Positions 46,201 to 54,935 of a DNA stretch of 64,000 nucleotides are shown here, in pieces. Every line of letters starts with the position of its first letter. Position 1 is the stretch's first letter. The notes under the pieces were generated by a model, which searched no databases, was not told the origin of the DNA, and saw nothing but the letters and a program-made list of their open reading frames with translations. The stretch lies in contig NC_135177.1 in NCBI RefSeq assembly GCF_041146795.1, positions 2,337,560-2,401,559 of the forward strand, given 5' to 3'. A program made the position numbers and the translations under genes. This DNA comes from Maylandia zebra (taxonomy: Eukaryota > Chordata > Actinopteri > Cichliformes > Cichlidae).

Positions 46201-49200
46201 AGAGCTGTGCATGACGTGCAAAACAGCAAAAGTCAGAGGGAGTCCATGACGATGTTTATGTGAAGCTTAGTTTGGATCAATGTTGTTTGGAGAGAGATAA
46301 ACTAACAGCTTCAGAATCAGCGCAAAAAGGGCGTGAACATAAAGCTCGACCCGCCGACACATCAGAGTCAGCGAGCTTTCAGCCCCGACCGTGTCCGTGG
46401 CGTCGGTGAGAAAGTCACAGCTCACTGATTCTGATCCGTCGGCGGGGCCGCGCTGTGTGTGTTGATATTTTGTGAGGTTTCACCTGAGATTCTGGCGTTT
46501 TGGGCAAAATAAATTCATATTAAAAAAATCTGGATTTTAATGACTCGATATCACGTTATCCAAGCGAGAATCGATTTTAATCGATGAATCGATCATCAAA
46601 ACCCAGCCCTAGCTCAAAGGACATAAATTACCTCGGACATAGTAGCGGACCCCTGCTCTGAAACAGCTCCTCCTGGAGATAACGCTCCACTCAAACACCT
46701 TTCCACTGATGCAGCTCGACTTCACAGTGATGACTGATTAGCACGTGTTAAGGACACAACAGTGCTGACAGGAAACATCACCACATGTAGGGATATGATA
46801 TTAAAGACTCATTGCCAAAAAAAATTGAGTATGAAACATTTGTAAGGTTTACTCAAGTTTAGTCTAGTGGTACGAAACATCTACACTGCGGTACATTTTT
46901 AAACAACGTCCTCTGGATGTTTTTATTGTTATGTTATTACTCATCTGATAGTTTTCTGTCAAGAAGAAGAAAAAAGTGCTCCAGCAATCACAACAAAGCA
47001 TTTAGAGCGCACAGACCAGTCTGCTTCAGTGGTCATTAAATGACACCGTCCAGTTCCACTTTACACAGGTAACATGAAAGCTGCCATTCACTAAGGAAAC
47101 AGGAAAGGATACAGCCGTGGACAACAGGAAACACAAACATGTGCAGCTGTGAAAGGAGAGCAGCGGTAAATGTTTCTATGTACAGCAGCAGAATATTTAA
47201 ACATGTTGAAATGAAACTGTCTGCTACAGGCGGACCTTCTCCACAGTTACACATATTTTGGAAAATGAAAAATGGACGGTGAGCTCAGCAGCTTTGCTTC
47301 TGTATAGAACTGCAGGAGACAAACTTATTAGCTGAAGCCGTTTTGCAGCTACACATCTGCTGTTTTTATTTTTCCCGATGACACGATTCACTGAAAACAG
47401 CATCAACTCCTTAAGTCGTCTCGCTGACTGACTTGAACATTTCAAAGTTTCCATGACACAAGCTCCTTGGTTACGTTGGCTACATGTACCATCGTTTTCC
47501 TGCTAAATCGTAAAATGTTGCTGGAGTGAATTCACCCTGGTGCCTCTGGCAGCAGGTAAATGATCAGTACATTAGGAATTTTCATCAGATGAGAGGGTGC
47601 TGGAGCTCATCATCCTACCTTGTTTTGTGCCACACTTTTCCTCACTCCATCACTTTGATGGTTGATGTTTTCCTCATCAAGTCATAGAAATGCTTCTAGT
47701 GTGTTTTGGATTACTGCAGCCTTGCCTCTCTTCTTTTCTTAATTGCTCACAATGAAACAAACTCTAGAGCCTTATGGACTGAAGGGATTTCCTTCACCAT
47801 GCTAAATGTTTTCTTGTGCTTTTTATAATCTTCCTTACTCACTAAATAATTGGATCTTACCTCTGGCTGTGCTATGAATTCTCTCAACAAGTGTCTGTTC
47901 CACACAAATCGCTGATCTGCCTGAAACAAGAACAGATACAGAATTGCAAATCAAGCCGAAGCTACTATTAACTGAGATAACGTACAGTCCTCTGTCCTAA
48001 ACCACCCCGTTCTTTATATTTTGTTAAGAAAACAGGAAATAGGTGCAGCAATTTATTGAAACATATTCTAGCATAAATGATAACACAGCTCATACTGAGT
48101 TCTTACAGTCCTAACAAACTTGAAAGTCAATATTTGGTATGACCAGCTTGAGTTATCAACACAGTCTCAAGCCTCTTCAGCAGCTTCAGGAATGGGAGGC
48201 AGAGCCTTCAGTTTTCAGGCCCCTCTTCTGTGGAACCAGCTTCCAGTTTGGATTCAGGAGACAGACACTATCTCTACTTTCAAGATTAGGCTTCAAACTT
48301 TCCTTTTTGCTAAAGCATATAGTTAGGGCTGGACCAGGTGACCCTGAATCCTCCCTTAGTTATGCTGCAATAGGTGCAGGCTGCCGGGAATTCCCATGAT
48401 GCATTGGGTTTTTCCTTTCCAGTCACCTTTCTCACTCACTATGTATTAATAGACCTCTCTGCATTGAATCATATCTGTTATTAACCTCTGTCTCTCTTCC
48501 ACAGCATGTCTTTATCCTGTCTTCCTTCTCTCACCCCAACCAATCACAGCAGATGGCCCCGCCCCTCCCTGAGCCTGGTTCTTTCTTCCTGTTAAAAGGG
48601 AGTTTTTCCTTCCCACTGTCGCCAAAGTGCTGCTCATAGGGGCTCATATGATTGTTGGGTTTTTCTCTGTATGTATTATTGTAGGATCTACTTTACAATA
48701 TAAAGCACCTTGAGGCGACTGTTGTTGTGATTTGGCGCTGTGTAAATAAAGTTGATTTGAGTAGTTCTCCAGGCATGTTGGAGAACATTCAGAGATCTTC
48801 TTTGGATGTTTTGCTGTCTTTTACACTGTTTACACTGCTTCAATAATGTTGAGGTCTGAGCTCCGAACAGTGTTATGTGAGGTTTTCAGGTATGATTCTC
48901 CTGGACTGGAAGCATGTTTGGGGTCAAATGTAAAATGCTGCTGTCAACAAGATGTTTTCCAGAAGTTCTTATATAGTGGAGCAAAATCTGATGGTGCTTT
49001 TCTTCATTCATAATGCCATTGATTTTGATAGCTGCAGACACTCACTGTTGGACCTCTCTTTAGACCTCTGAGTGCACAGCGATGATAATAAGAGCCAAAT
49101 GTTTGGATTCATCACTTCATGAGACTTGTTGATTTTCAATCCTGTTCTCGTGTGATTCGGCATACCTCAGCATTTTCTCCCTGCTTCCCGTCCTTAACAA

Positions 49201-52200
49201 TAAATTCTTGACAGCCACTCTGCTATCATTCCTGAGGAGGCTTTGATAAACAGGCTCAACTGACAATCCAGACGCATGTCTCATGTCCTGTGTCCAGGTC
49301 CTGTAGCTTTTACTCTTTCCTCTATTCGGCCTCTGATTTTTAAGAAGCACCAAACAGTATAGGTATGTTTAAGAGCTCTTTGGCAATCAACTTGTTGGTG
49401 CAAAAACATTAAACGGTGTTATCTTTGCCATATTCAAGTAGAAATGGGAACAAATGATGTTGTTTTATGATAGGCTGCCTAAACAGACTTTAATTTAAAA
49501 CTTGTTCACTGCTTAGTTGCCTTTTTGTGTGTAGACACAACCCAGGTTCATGCCGTGAGTTAGGAGCCTGAACTATTGCTCAAGAGCACTTTCAACACAA
49601 AAAAAGAAAATCAGAGTCTGGCTCCTTGGAAGCAAAGTATATAGAATTTTGTTGGATTTCCATATTATGATCATTTATCGCTGTGTGTCCAACATGTTTA
49701 ACCATGATTTGATGGTCTCACCCTACCCGAGGTCAGAGATACAAGCTCTCCAAAGAGCTGCTCATAGGGGCTCACATGATTGTTGGGTTTTTCTCTGTAT
49801 CTATGAAGCGCCTTGAGGCGACTGTTGTTGTGATTTGGCGCTATATAAATAAAATTGAATTGAATCTTCCTCGCTCACACTTGAATGAATTAAACAAGTG
49901 CAGCGTTAAAAAGCTTAACTTTGCTGGTCAACACCCTGTTAGTGATAACTGGTACATGTGGAATTAGTGACTGAGACACGTCCATATTTTAACAAAAAAC
50001 CAACCTCTAAACCAGGGGCCCCCAGGCCTCGAGGGCCGGTGTCCTGCAGGTCTTAGATGTGTCCTTGATCCACAGCTGATCTAAATGGCTAAATGACCTC
50101 CAGAGGCCTGGCAATGAACTAATCATGTGACTCAGGTGTGTTGACCCAGGGTGAGATCTAAGACGCCGGCCCTCGAGGCCTGGAGTTGGACACCCCTGCT
50201 CTAAACCATTATTGAAAAAAGAAGTGCTTCCAGCTAAGCCCTGAACTGCAGCCACACAGTCGTCCAAATACACAAACAGTTCAAAGACTTTACATCAGAA
50301 ACATCTTACCCTCTCCAGAAGGCTCATCTCCTGAAACTCTGGGCTGGTGTTTGCCAGGCGCTGCAGAGTGTGTGTCAGATCATAGTCGGTTGCAAAGTAG
50401 AAACCGTCTGCATGAAGCATGCTGTTAATCATGGACAGGAAGGTCTTGTTGTCTTGCATCTGCAACAAGAAATAAATCCAGCAACAAAGCAAGAGATACA
50501 CACGAGCCGACAATACAACCTGGGTGAAGCAGCTGTGATCTCTGCTTGAGCAATAATGTTTCACGTAAGGAACATCTGAACATGCGTACAAAGGCTACGT
50601 TCACACTGCAGGCCAAAGCACATCACCCTATGTGACCCGTATACGACCGTGCTGTGACAGTGTGAACGGCACGAATCCCATATTTTCAAATCGGACCTGG
50701 GTCACTTTCGTATGTGGTGCTGAATCCGATACATATCCGATGTTTTAGAAAGCGACTGCTGTTTGATGGTCATGTTGCATGAAATCTGTCTTTTACGCTG
50801 ACACAAGACAGATGCCAATTATCAGCTCCGGAGAAGACAAGCGAGACAGCACGGCGGTAACTGGAGACGGAGCGAGTCAATGGACAGAAACTGAGGTTTT
50901 GGACTTGATTAGCATATGGACAGTTTATGGAGAGTTTATTGAACCATCTGACAAATTTGCTTAAAAAATTAATTCAATTAATTGAATTTTAACTTCAGGA
51001 ACACTGTTCTGGGAGTGCACTAACTCTCCAAAGACACGCCCGTGGAGATCACTGGTGTCCATCAGTGAGAAAGATTATCCACACGCTCGTTCTCGATTCT
51101 TTCACAAACCATAATCTTGTCGATTGGACGTCCCAGTAAATTTAACTTCCTGTCAGATTGTGCAATAGAGGAGATGTTGGGCCGTAGTACACAGCACAAA
51201 CCAAACACATTAGCAAAAATACTTCAGGGGTCATTTGGATTTGTTTTCTATCCACAGGACACGGGGACCTGACAGGCACCGAGTGGACCATGAAGTCATG
51301 AGCATACCAAAGTATCTACCATCAAATGTGAGGCCGACACGTGTGCTCCACAGCAAAGCCTAGCTAAAACTGGGTCAACAGCACATCCATCTCAAGCTCA
51401 GCAGCAAATCTGTAACACAATGGCTGAAAAAAGACAAGACGGTGATGCAGTTGCTGCATTTAAAGTTCAAAACTCTCTGGACTTTTAGATTTCTGTGTAT
51501 AAACACGTGGCTGCAAACCTCAGTGAACTGAAGGAACTCTGTAAAGAAGACAAAAGTCCTCCACAATGATGTGTTTCCTTTGTGTTACTGCTGTTAAAGG
51601 TTGTTCTGCTAAATTCTACTAAGGCGCAGAATCAGAAGACACTACCTGGTTGTCTGTGAGGTGCAGTATTGTCTTTTTATAGGAGATTACGTCAAAGTCC
51701 AGAGCCTTCCACACAGCATGGCCCAGCAGATCTCCCACCTTCCTCTTCTTTGTGATGACAACCAGGTACATGCCTTCCAGAAAAAGGAGAAAGCAGAGCA
51801 AAAATGCACTGGATTATCCAACTTCCAATATTTCACAGTAGAATAATGTATCTCCATACTGTGTGCATGCTGATCTTACCTGCCACTAAGCGTATAGTTC
51901 CCATCAGTCCACATATTGGCCTGGTCTCAGCTGATGCAGGGACATCCTGTCTCACTGAGAAGGGCGACAGGGACACAACAATGGTTTTTATGGACACAGG
52001 AAATATATCTGTAACATCATCGAAGCTGGGATTATAACTAAGGAGGCCATCTATTATCGTTTCATGATCTACTCTCCAGACTTACTGCAGCCCAACAGAG
52101 AAAAGAAATCAACTGAAGATCAGAGAAAATCTTGGCACTCCCACAATTTCAGCCCACGCCAAAAAAGAAATAACAAAACAATAACAAATAAGAAGGAAAG

Positions 52201-53783
52201 TATCCTCAAACGTGTTTAACACTTAGCCACACATTGTCTTCAGAATCAAAATACTCTGTGGATGTTATGTGGTCAAATATCCTATGTATGCAAACGCGCG
52301 GTCCAACTTCTTATCTGGTGCACGTCTTTTATTTTGACAGCGAACGCGCACCACTTATGTGCAGCCCATTTATACAAGCGCTTTTAACTATGCTTTAAAT
52401 CAAACATTCACACTCTGATGGATCAGAGAGCAACTTGGGGTTACTATCGTGCTCAAGGATGTTTAGCATGCAGACGGGAAATCTAAATCACTATCTGCCA
52501 AATCAACTAAATTTAATGGGAGATGTTTTTGTTTCGTTTTTTATAAGATCTAGAAAACATTTCCTATTTTAATGTTCACACAAAATACAGTTTAGCTAGA
52601 TATACTGAAGTGTTACTTAAAGTGTCTTTCTTATTGTATTTTTATATGTTTTTATTGTACTTTTGATATTCCTGTTGTACAGCACTTTGGTCGGCCATGT
52701 GTTGTTTAATAAATTGCTTTATAAATAAACTATGGCTCAAATCAGAATCAGAATACTTTATTGATCTCTAGGGGAAATTAACAGTGCTCCAGTCCAAACA
52801 GTAACAAAAACAGACAATACAGGAAGTAAGAAATAGCACAATAAAAAGTGTCTATCAAGACTGGCAAAAAAATCTTTTGAATTTTATAAACTTTCTTTAA
52901 TTCCATATTTAAATAACAATAAACTTAAATGCCATTTTGAGCTGCAGCTCAGCATGTGGAGCCGATCATCTGCTACCTGTGCTGCAGTCTACATGCCAAA
53001 TATCCTTCAGCAAGGTAGCGACCCGGGCTGCAGTGTGACTGTTAGATGGAAAGCGCTTACACAGAAACAGCTGCGGGGTGAATGAGGCAGGTTGTGTAAA
53101 GTGCTCAGGCAGAGCAGAGCTGTCCATTCACCATAACGAGCAGAGGTTTTCTTTGGGCTTTTCATTAAAGGTTTAAATGGTCTCAGTCGTTTGTTTTCTT
53201 CTACATTTTTAGACAGCATCCCGACCTTTGGCAGGGGGCGTGTCCATTTGCTTACCTGTTAGAGTCATCTCAGTTGACACCCTGTCAATAGCCAGGACAT
53301 CCACGGAGCCATCATCACAAGCTTCTATGTAAAACTTCTCTGGTGTGGTGCGCCTGATGCGAAAGACAAGACCCGGTTTAAAAGCCACCATGAGCCCGTG
53401 GGCAGCTCACATTAGCAGCGCTGAAGGAGCCGGTTACTGCTCTGGAACATGGCTCCATCACATCTTCTAACCTCGCTTAGAAGCTCAGTTACTAAGTTGC
53501 GTTTGCTCGCGTCCATATTTAAATGTGTTATTTAAATGTGATTAGAAACAACTGAAATTGTTTAAAAAAACAAAACAAGTTGGGATAAAACGGACGTTAG
53601 CGTCAGCTCCTCGACAATTAACGAGAAGCTGACGGAACGTAACTCAAACGTGTCGTTGTAGTTACACTCCTACTAAAGACGGGCACGCCTCTCCACGCAG
53701 CGTGGACCGTAAACCAGGCTGTGTGATGTTACTGTTTCGTTCTGCAGCACTTACAAGCTGAAACTCTGGAAGGTGTTCGCCAT
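34252..53783 (-). CDS. sacm1l: Phosphatidylinositol-3/4-phosphatase SAC1 (SACM1L), 20 coding exons
   Basis: Exons (minus strand, 5' to 3'): 53783-53755, 53353-53256, 51954-51880, 51773-51646, 50459-50310, 47920-47861, 47146-47113, 46733-46632, 45254-45169, 44151-44065, 43978-43910, 43762-43683, 43586-43488, 43404-43266, 39110-39041, 38537-38465, 36725-36632, 34697-34605, 34522-34465, 34388-34252. All are GT-AG and all phases agree, giving 586 residues against 587 in human SACM1L. The cytosolic Sac domain carries the CX5R(T/S) catalytic motif [12 protein letters not shown] with the nucleophile C388. Two membrane spans follow (about 520-541 and 548-569), and the C-terminus KEKLD is a KxKxx COPI retrieval signal. 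Family knowledge: it dephosphorylates PI4P (and PI3P) at the ER/Golgi and ER contact sites. Exon 7 is only 34 nt. There is no frameshift or missing key residue. A teleost a/b paralogue suffix is not assigned. Confidence 0.96.
35641..36015 (+). mobile_element. CR1/Rex1-like LINE 3' end with (TTCTGA)n tail
   Basis: CTCCATGACATGTTGGTCAG, GAGATTACCCATGATGCACC and AGGAAATCATTCCTG also occur at 42095-42200, showing one family. The copy ends in GGGATCAATAAAGTATTCTG and four TTCTGA units. A minus-strand end of the same type lies at 52741. It is located in sacm1l intron 17 (between 36632 and 34697). Confidence 0.85.
35854..35892. repeat. (TATG)n/(TA)n microsatellite
   Basis: ATGT repeats pass into TATATATGTATATAT within the LINE 3' untranslated region. 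Confidence 0.8.
37080..37450 (-). mobile_element. LINE endonuclease-like fragment
   Basis: The minus-strand frame contains [20 protein letters not shown], then [14 protein letters not shown]. The LGDF-A--G spacing resembles the endonuclease block LLGDFNAHVGND of fish LINEs, with the catalytic asparagine replaced by serine. Upstream residues ([13 protein letters not shown]) are not recognised. The call rests on one motif. Confidence 0.4.
37790..37868 (-). mobile_element. hAT-like terminal fragment (single end)
   Basis: Read on the minus strand it begins CTAGGGATGGGTATCGTTTA and continues with repeated ACCGGT/CGGTGC words. That matches the widespread fish hAT end type starting TAGGGATGGG. The other end was not found. 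Confidence 0.5.
38552..38715 (+). mobile_element. tRNA-derived SINE abutting sacm1l exon 16
   Basis: GGAGGCAGAGCAGGTCATTT, CGTTCAAGCCCTGGCT (B box) and TGCATGTCAAAGTATTCTTG followed by GACACTGAACCC identify a degenerate SINE of the 30028 type. Its 5' head lies only about 15 bases from the exon 16 acceptor (exon starts 38537, minus strand). Confidence 0.7.
39195..39274. mobile_element. 80-bp palindromic element, TTAA-type ends
   Basis: Arms of 19 bases (39195-39213 and 39256-39274) are complementary with one mismatch; the core of each is CTCTTAAGCCCCA. The left end begins TTAA, and the right TTAT. An inner hairpin (CCCCCTGATACGGGGG) sits between them. It looks like a miniature piggyBac-like element in sacm1l intron 14, about 85 bases upstream of the exon 15 acceptor. 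Confidence 0.6.
39896..40075 (-). mobile_element. L2-like LINE 3' tail, with poly-G run
   Basis: On the minus strand: GGTGCTATATAAATAAATG at the end, CACCTTGAGG, then AAAGGGAGTTTTTCCTTCCC. A homopolymer of 14 G (40061-40074) replaces the usual GGTTCTG context at its 5' border, a possible slippage or assembly artefact. Confidence 0.8.
40185..42215 (+). mobile_element. CR1/Rex1-like LINE, decayed near-full-length ORF
   Basis: In order on the + strand: endonuclease remnants (VAVYVPP, a GDF-like region at 40340-40370, LLDLLYANV) and [10 protein letters not shown]. Motif A remains as VMFFDFS plus a shifted AFNTI (41520-41560). Next are remnants [20 protein letters not shown] and [12 protein letters not shown], then the 3' region shared with 35641 (GAGGCTGAGATTACCCATAA). 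Many frameshifts and a missing YADD region make it inactive. It fills much of sacm1l intron 14. Confidence 0.85.
43266..43404 (-). CDS. sacm1l: sacm1l exon 14, catalytic exon
   Basis: Encodes [10 protein letters not shown], then [20 protein letters not shown]. The CX5R loop of the Sac phosphatase is complete, with C388 and R394 in place, so catalytic activity is expected. The exon enters in phase 2 and ends on a codon boundary. Confidence 0.95.
44300..44720 (-). mobile_element. L1/Tx1-like LINE C-terminal fragment
   Basis: The minus-strand frame contains [18 protein letters not shown], then [20 protein letters not shown] and FDQIWDPSC. The pattern of a basic K-x-I/V-L-x-x-W followed by W----------E matches the C-terminal region of fish L1/Tx1-type ORF2 proteins. 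No catalytic domain remains. Lies in sacm1l intron 9, beside exon 10. Confidence 0.6.
45667..46611. mobile_element. hAT-like non-autonomous element with 8-bp target duplication
   Basis: The ends start TAGGGCTGG on both sides (left + strand, right reverse complement) and continue with ATCGATTC-rich imperfect inverted repeats. The octamer GCTCAAAG directly flanks both ends (45659-45666 and 46612-46619). The 945-bp interior has no transposase frame. The insertion lies in sacm1l intron 8, 12 intronic bases from the exon 8 donor. Confidence 0.9.
47113..47146 (-). CDS. sacm1l: sacm1l micro-exon 7 (34 nt)
   Basis: This exon encodes [11 protein letters not shown] plus one base. It corresponds to VHRFALPVLHG of the mammalian protein and bridges exon 6 (…AQPE) and exon 8 (F-ITV…). 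The acceptor is good (CTCCTTTCACAG). The donor is GTATCC, weaker than the gene's other donors. The phases on both sides fit only if it is included. Confidence 0.85.
48130..48768 (+). mobile_element. L2-like LINE, ORF C-terminus plus full 3' tail
   Basis: [20 protein letters not shown], then [15 protein letters not shown] and a stop are the C-terminal end of an L2-like ORF2. The complete 3' untranslated region follows and ends ATTTGGCGCTGTGTAAATAA. It is the best reference copy in this window for the tails at 2770, 31990 and 49750. It lies in sacm1l intron 5. Confidence 0.9.
49755..49866 (+). mobile_element. L2-like LINE 3' tail, truncated
   Basis: Contains GCTGCTCATAGGGGCTCAC, TTGTTGGGTTTTTCTCTGTA and GGCGCTATATAAATAAAATTG followed by TTGAA repeats. 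Only the last ~110 bases of the family are present. Confidence 0.9.
50013..50198. mobile_element. 186-bp palindromic MITE, hAT-like
   Basis: The ends are inverted repeats sharing CCAGGCCTCGAGGGCCGG, and the outer bases read CAGGGG on both strands. CTCTAAAC flanks it on both sides (50005-50012 and 50199-50206). The 8-bp duplication points to hAT-type mobilisation. It lies in sacm1l intron 5, about 110 bases from exon 5. Confidence 0.9.
50595..51010 (+). mobile_element. DNA-transposon relic with Myb/SANT-like domain
   Basis: The terminus-like GCTACGTTCACACTGCAGG and a non-coding leader are followed by a frame containing [20 protein letters not shown]. The W-T-x-x-E-----L---W pattern is the first helix of a Myb/SANT-like (trihelix) DNA-binding domain found in fish transposons. 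The frame ends soon after. Lies in sacm1l intron 4, antisense to the gene. Confidence 0.6.
52741..52835 (-). mobile_element. CR1/Rex1-like LINE 3' end with (TCTGAT)n tail
   Basis: On the minus strand: CACTGTTAATTTCCCCTAGAG, ATCAATAAAGTATTCTGATTC. It is the same terminal sequence as 35940-36015 in the other orientation. Lies in sacm1l intron 2. Confidence 0.8.
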
Positions 53784-53789
53784 CTTTGC

Positions 53790-53885
53790 TCCCGAAATCT
53801 CAGTGACGTCAGGCTACTTCCGCCGTCAGCTGTGAGCGCGCGAGCGTTTGTTCCACCTGCAGCGTGAGCGAGCTCCACGTGCGGC
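53790..53885 (-). promoter_or_regulatory. sacm1l: sacm1l promoter/5' UTR with CRE and ETS-type sites
   Basis: A perfect palindromic CRE, TGACGTCA, lies at 53804-53811, about 20 bases upstream of the sacm1l ATG. ACTTCCG (CGGAAGT on the gene strand, ETS-family core) lies at 53816-53822. An E-box, CACGTG, is at about 53877. The stretch is GC-rich with several CpGs and lacks a TATA box, as expected of a housekeeping gene. Where transcription starts is not visible. Confidence 0.6.
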
Positions 53886-53944
53886 CGGACACCGGAACAA
53901 CACGGTTCTGTAGAACAATAAGCAGCATTGGTTAAAATGCCATC

Positions 53945-54025
53945 TTTACATTTCCAGTAAGGCGTTAATGTAACGCCTTACTTATGTAACGCGTTACTGG
54001 ACTACATTTAGTTGTGTAGTTGCGT
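53945..54025. repeat. Dispersed repeat with GTAACGCGTTACT core
   Basis: Contains AAGGCGTTAATGTAACGCCTT (an inverted repeat) and GTAACGCGTTACTGGACTAC, words seen at ends of fish hAT-type elements. No matching second end found. Confidence 0.4.
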
Positions 54026-54469
54026 TACAAAAGTTCTTCAGGCGGATAGAAAGAAAAAACGTTTTGTCCTTCTGCACATCAGAGCAAAGCAGAAGCAAAT
54101 TTTAATTTCTTTGTAATATTTTGAGCGTTAAGGAATAACAGAGACGGCTTCGACCTCAGCCATCGCTTAATTTCCGGAACTGGACATAAAGACACCGGCA
54201 CAGCACTCAAAACACTGCTGCCCCCTGGTGGTCAAACCCGTGTGAACCAACTGTTACTTCATAATGTTCCTCCCCCTTTAACTGAAACTACTCTGTAGTT
54301 TAATTAGTAAATAAAATACCCATATAAAAACTTAACCTTATATATATAAATATAAAACAAACCCCACAAAATTTACTCAAATTTCACTCACTACTAATTA
54401 ACCAGCCATCCGACAGACTTCACTATAACAGTAAAATCCTGTCAGTGCCCCTTCCTGTTATTATCAGTC

Positions 54470-54935
54470 TCTCATATGCTCCAGAGGTCTCCTGCTTCTT
54501 TTCTTTCCTTTTTTCCTTGAAAGTTTGCACCGCTCACCACTCTCAGGGGTGCAGCAGGCCTGTGTCTGTGTTCTTGACAAGTAATGCGGGACTTTGCCTC
54601 ATGCTCAATGTCAGTCTCCATATGTGGCCACCACAGGTAACTTCTGGCCAGGCCCTTCACGCGGCTCATTCCCGACTGTGATGTAGCTGTTCCAGCATGG
54701 GGCAAGAACGCCGTTCTGGTATCACCACCTTCATCTCATGAAACAAACGTATCAATGCCTTATGATCCATGATAATCATAAACATCCTGCCATACAAGTA
54801 CTGATGGAGATACTGTACACCAAATATTACAGCTAATCCTTCTTTATCCGGCTCTGAGTAGTTCTTTTCTCCTACACTCAGTGTACGTGATACAGACACA
54901 GTGGGTTTCTCCTCACCATCTGGCATGCAGGGAGG
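54470..54935 (-). mobile_element. Gypsy-type pol fragment: RNase H and integrase zinc-binding pieces
   Basis: The minus strand encodes SRTLSVGEKNYSEPDKEGLA, then VQYLHQYLYGR and IIMDHKALIRLF, the RNase H region of a Ty3/Gypsy element. Further on it has GMSRVKGLARSYLWWPHM and a C-x2-EH-like remnant of the integrase HHCC finger. Frames break between the parts. No LTR was found. Confidence 0.8.
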
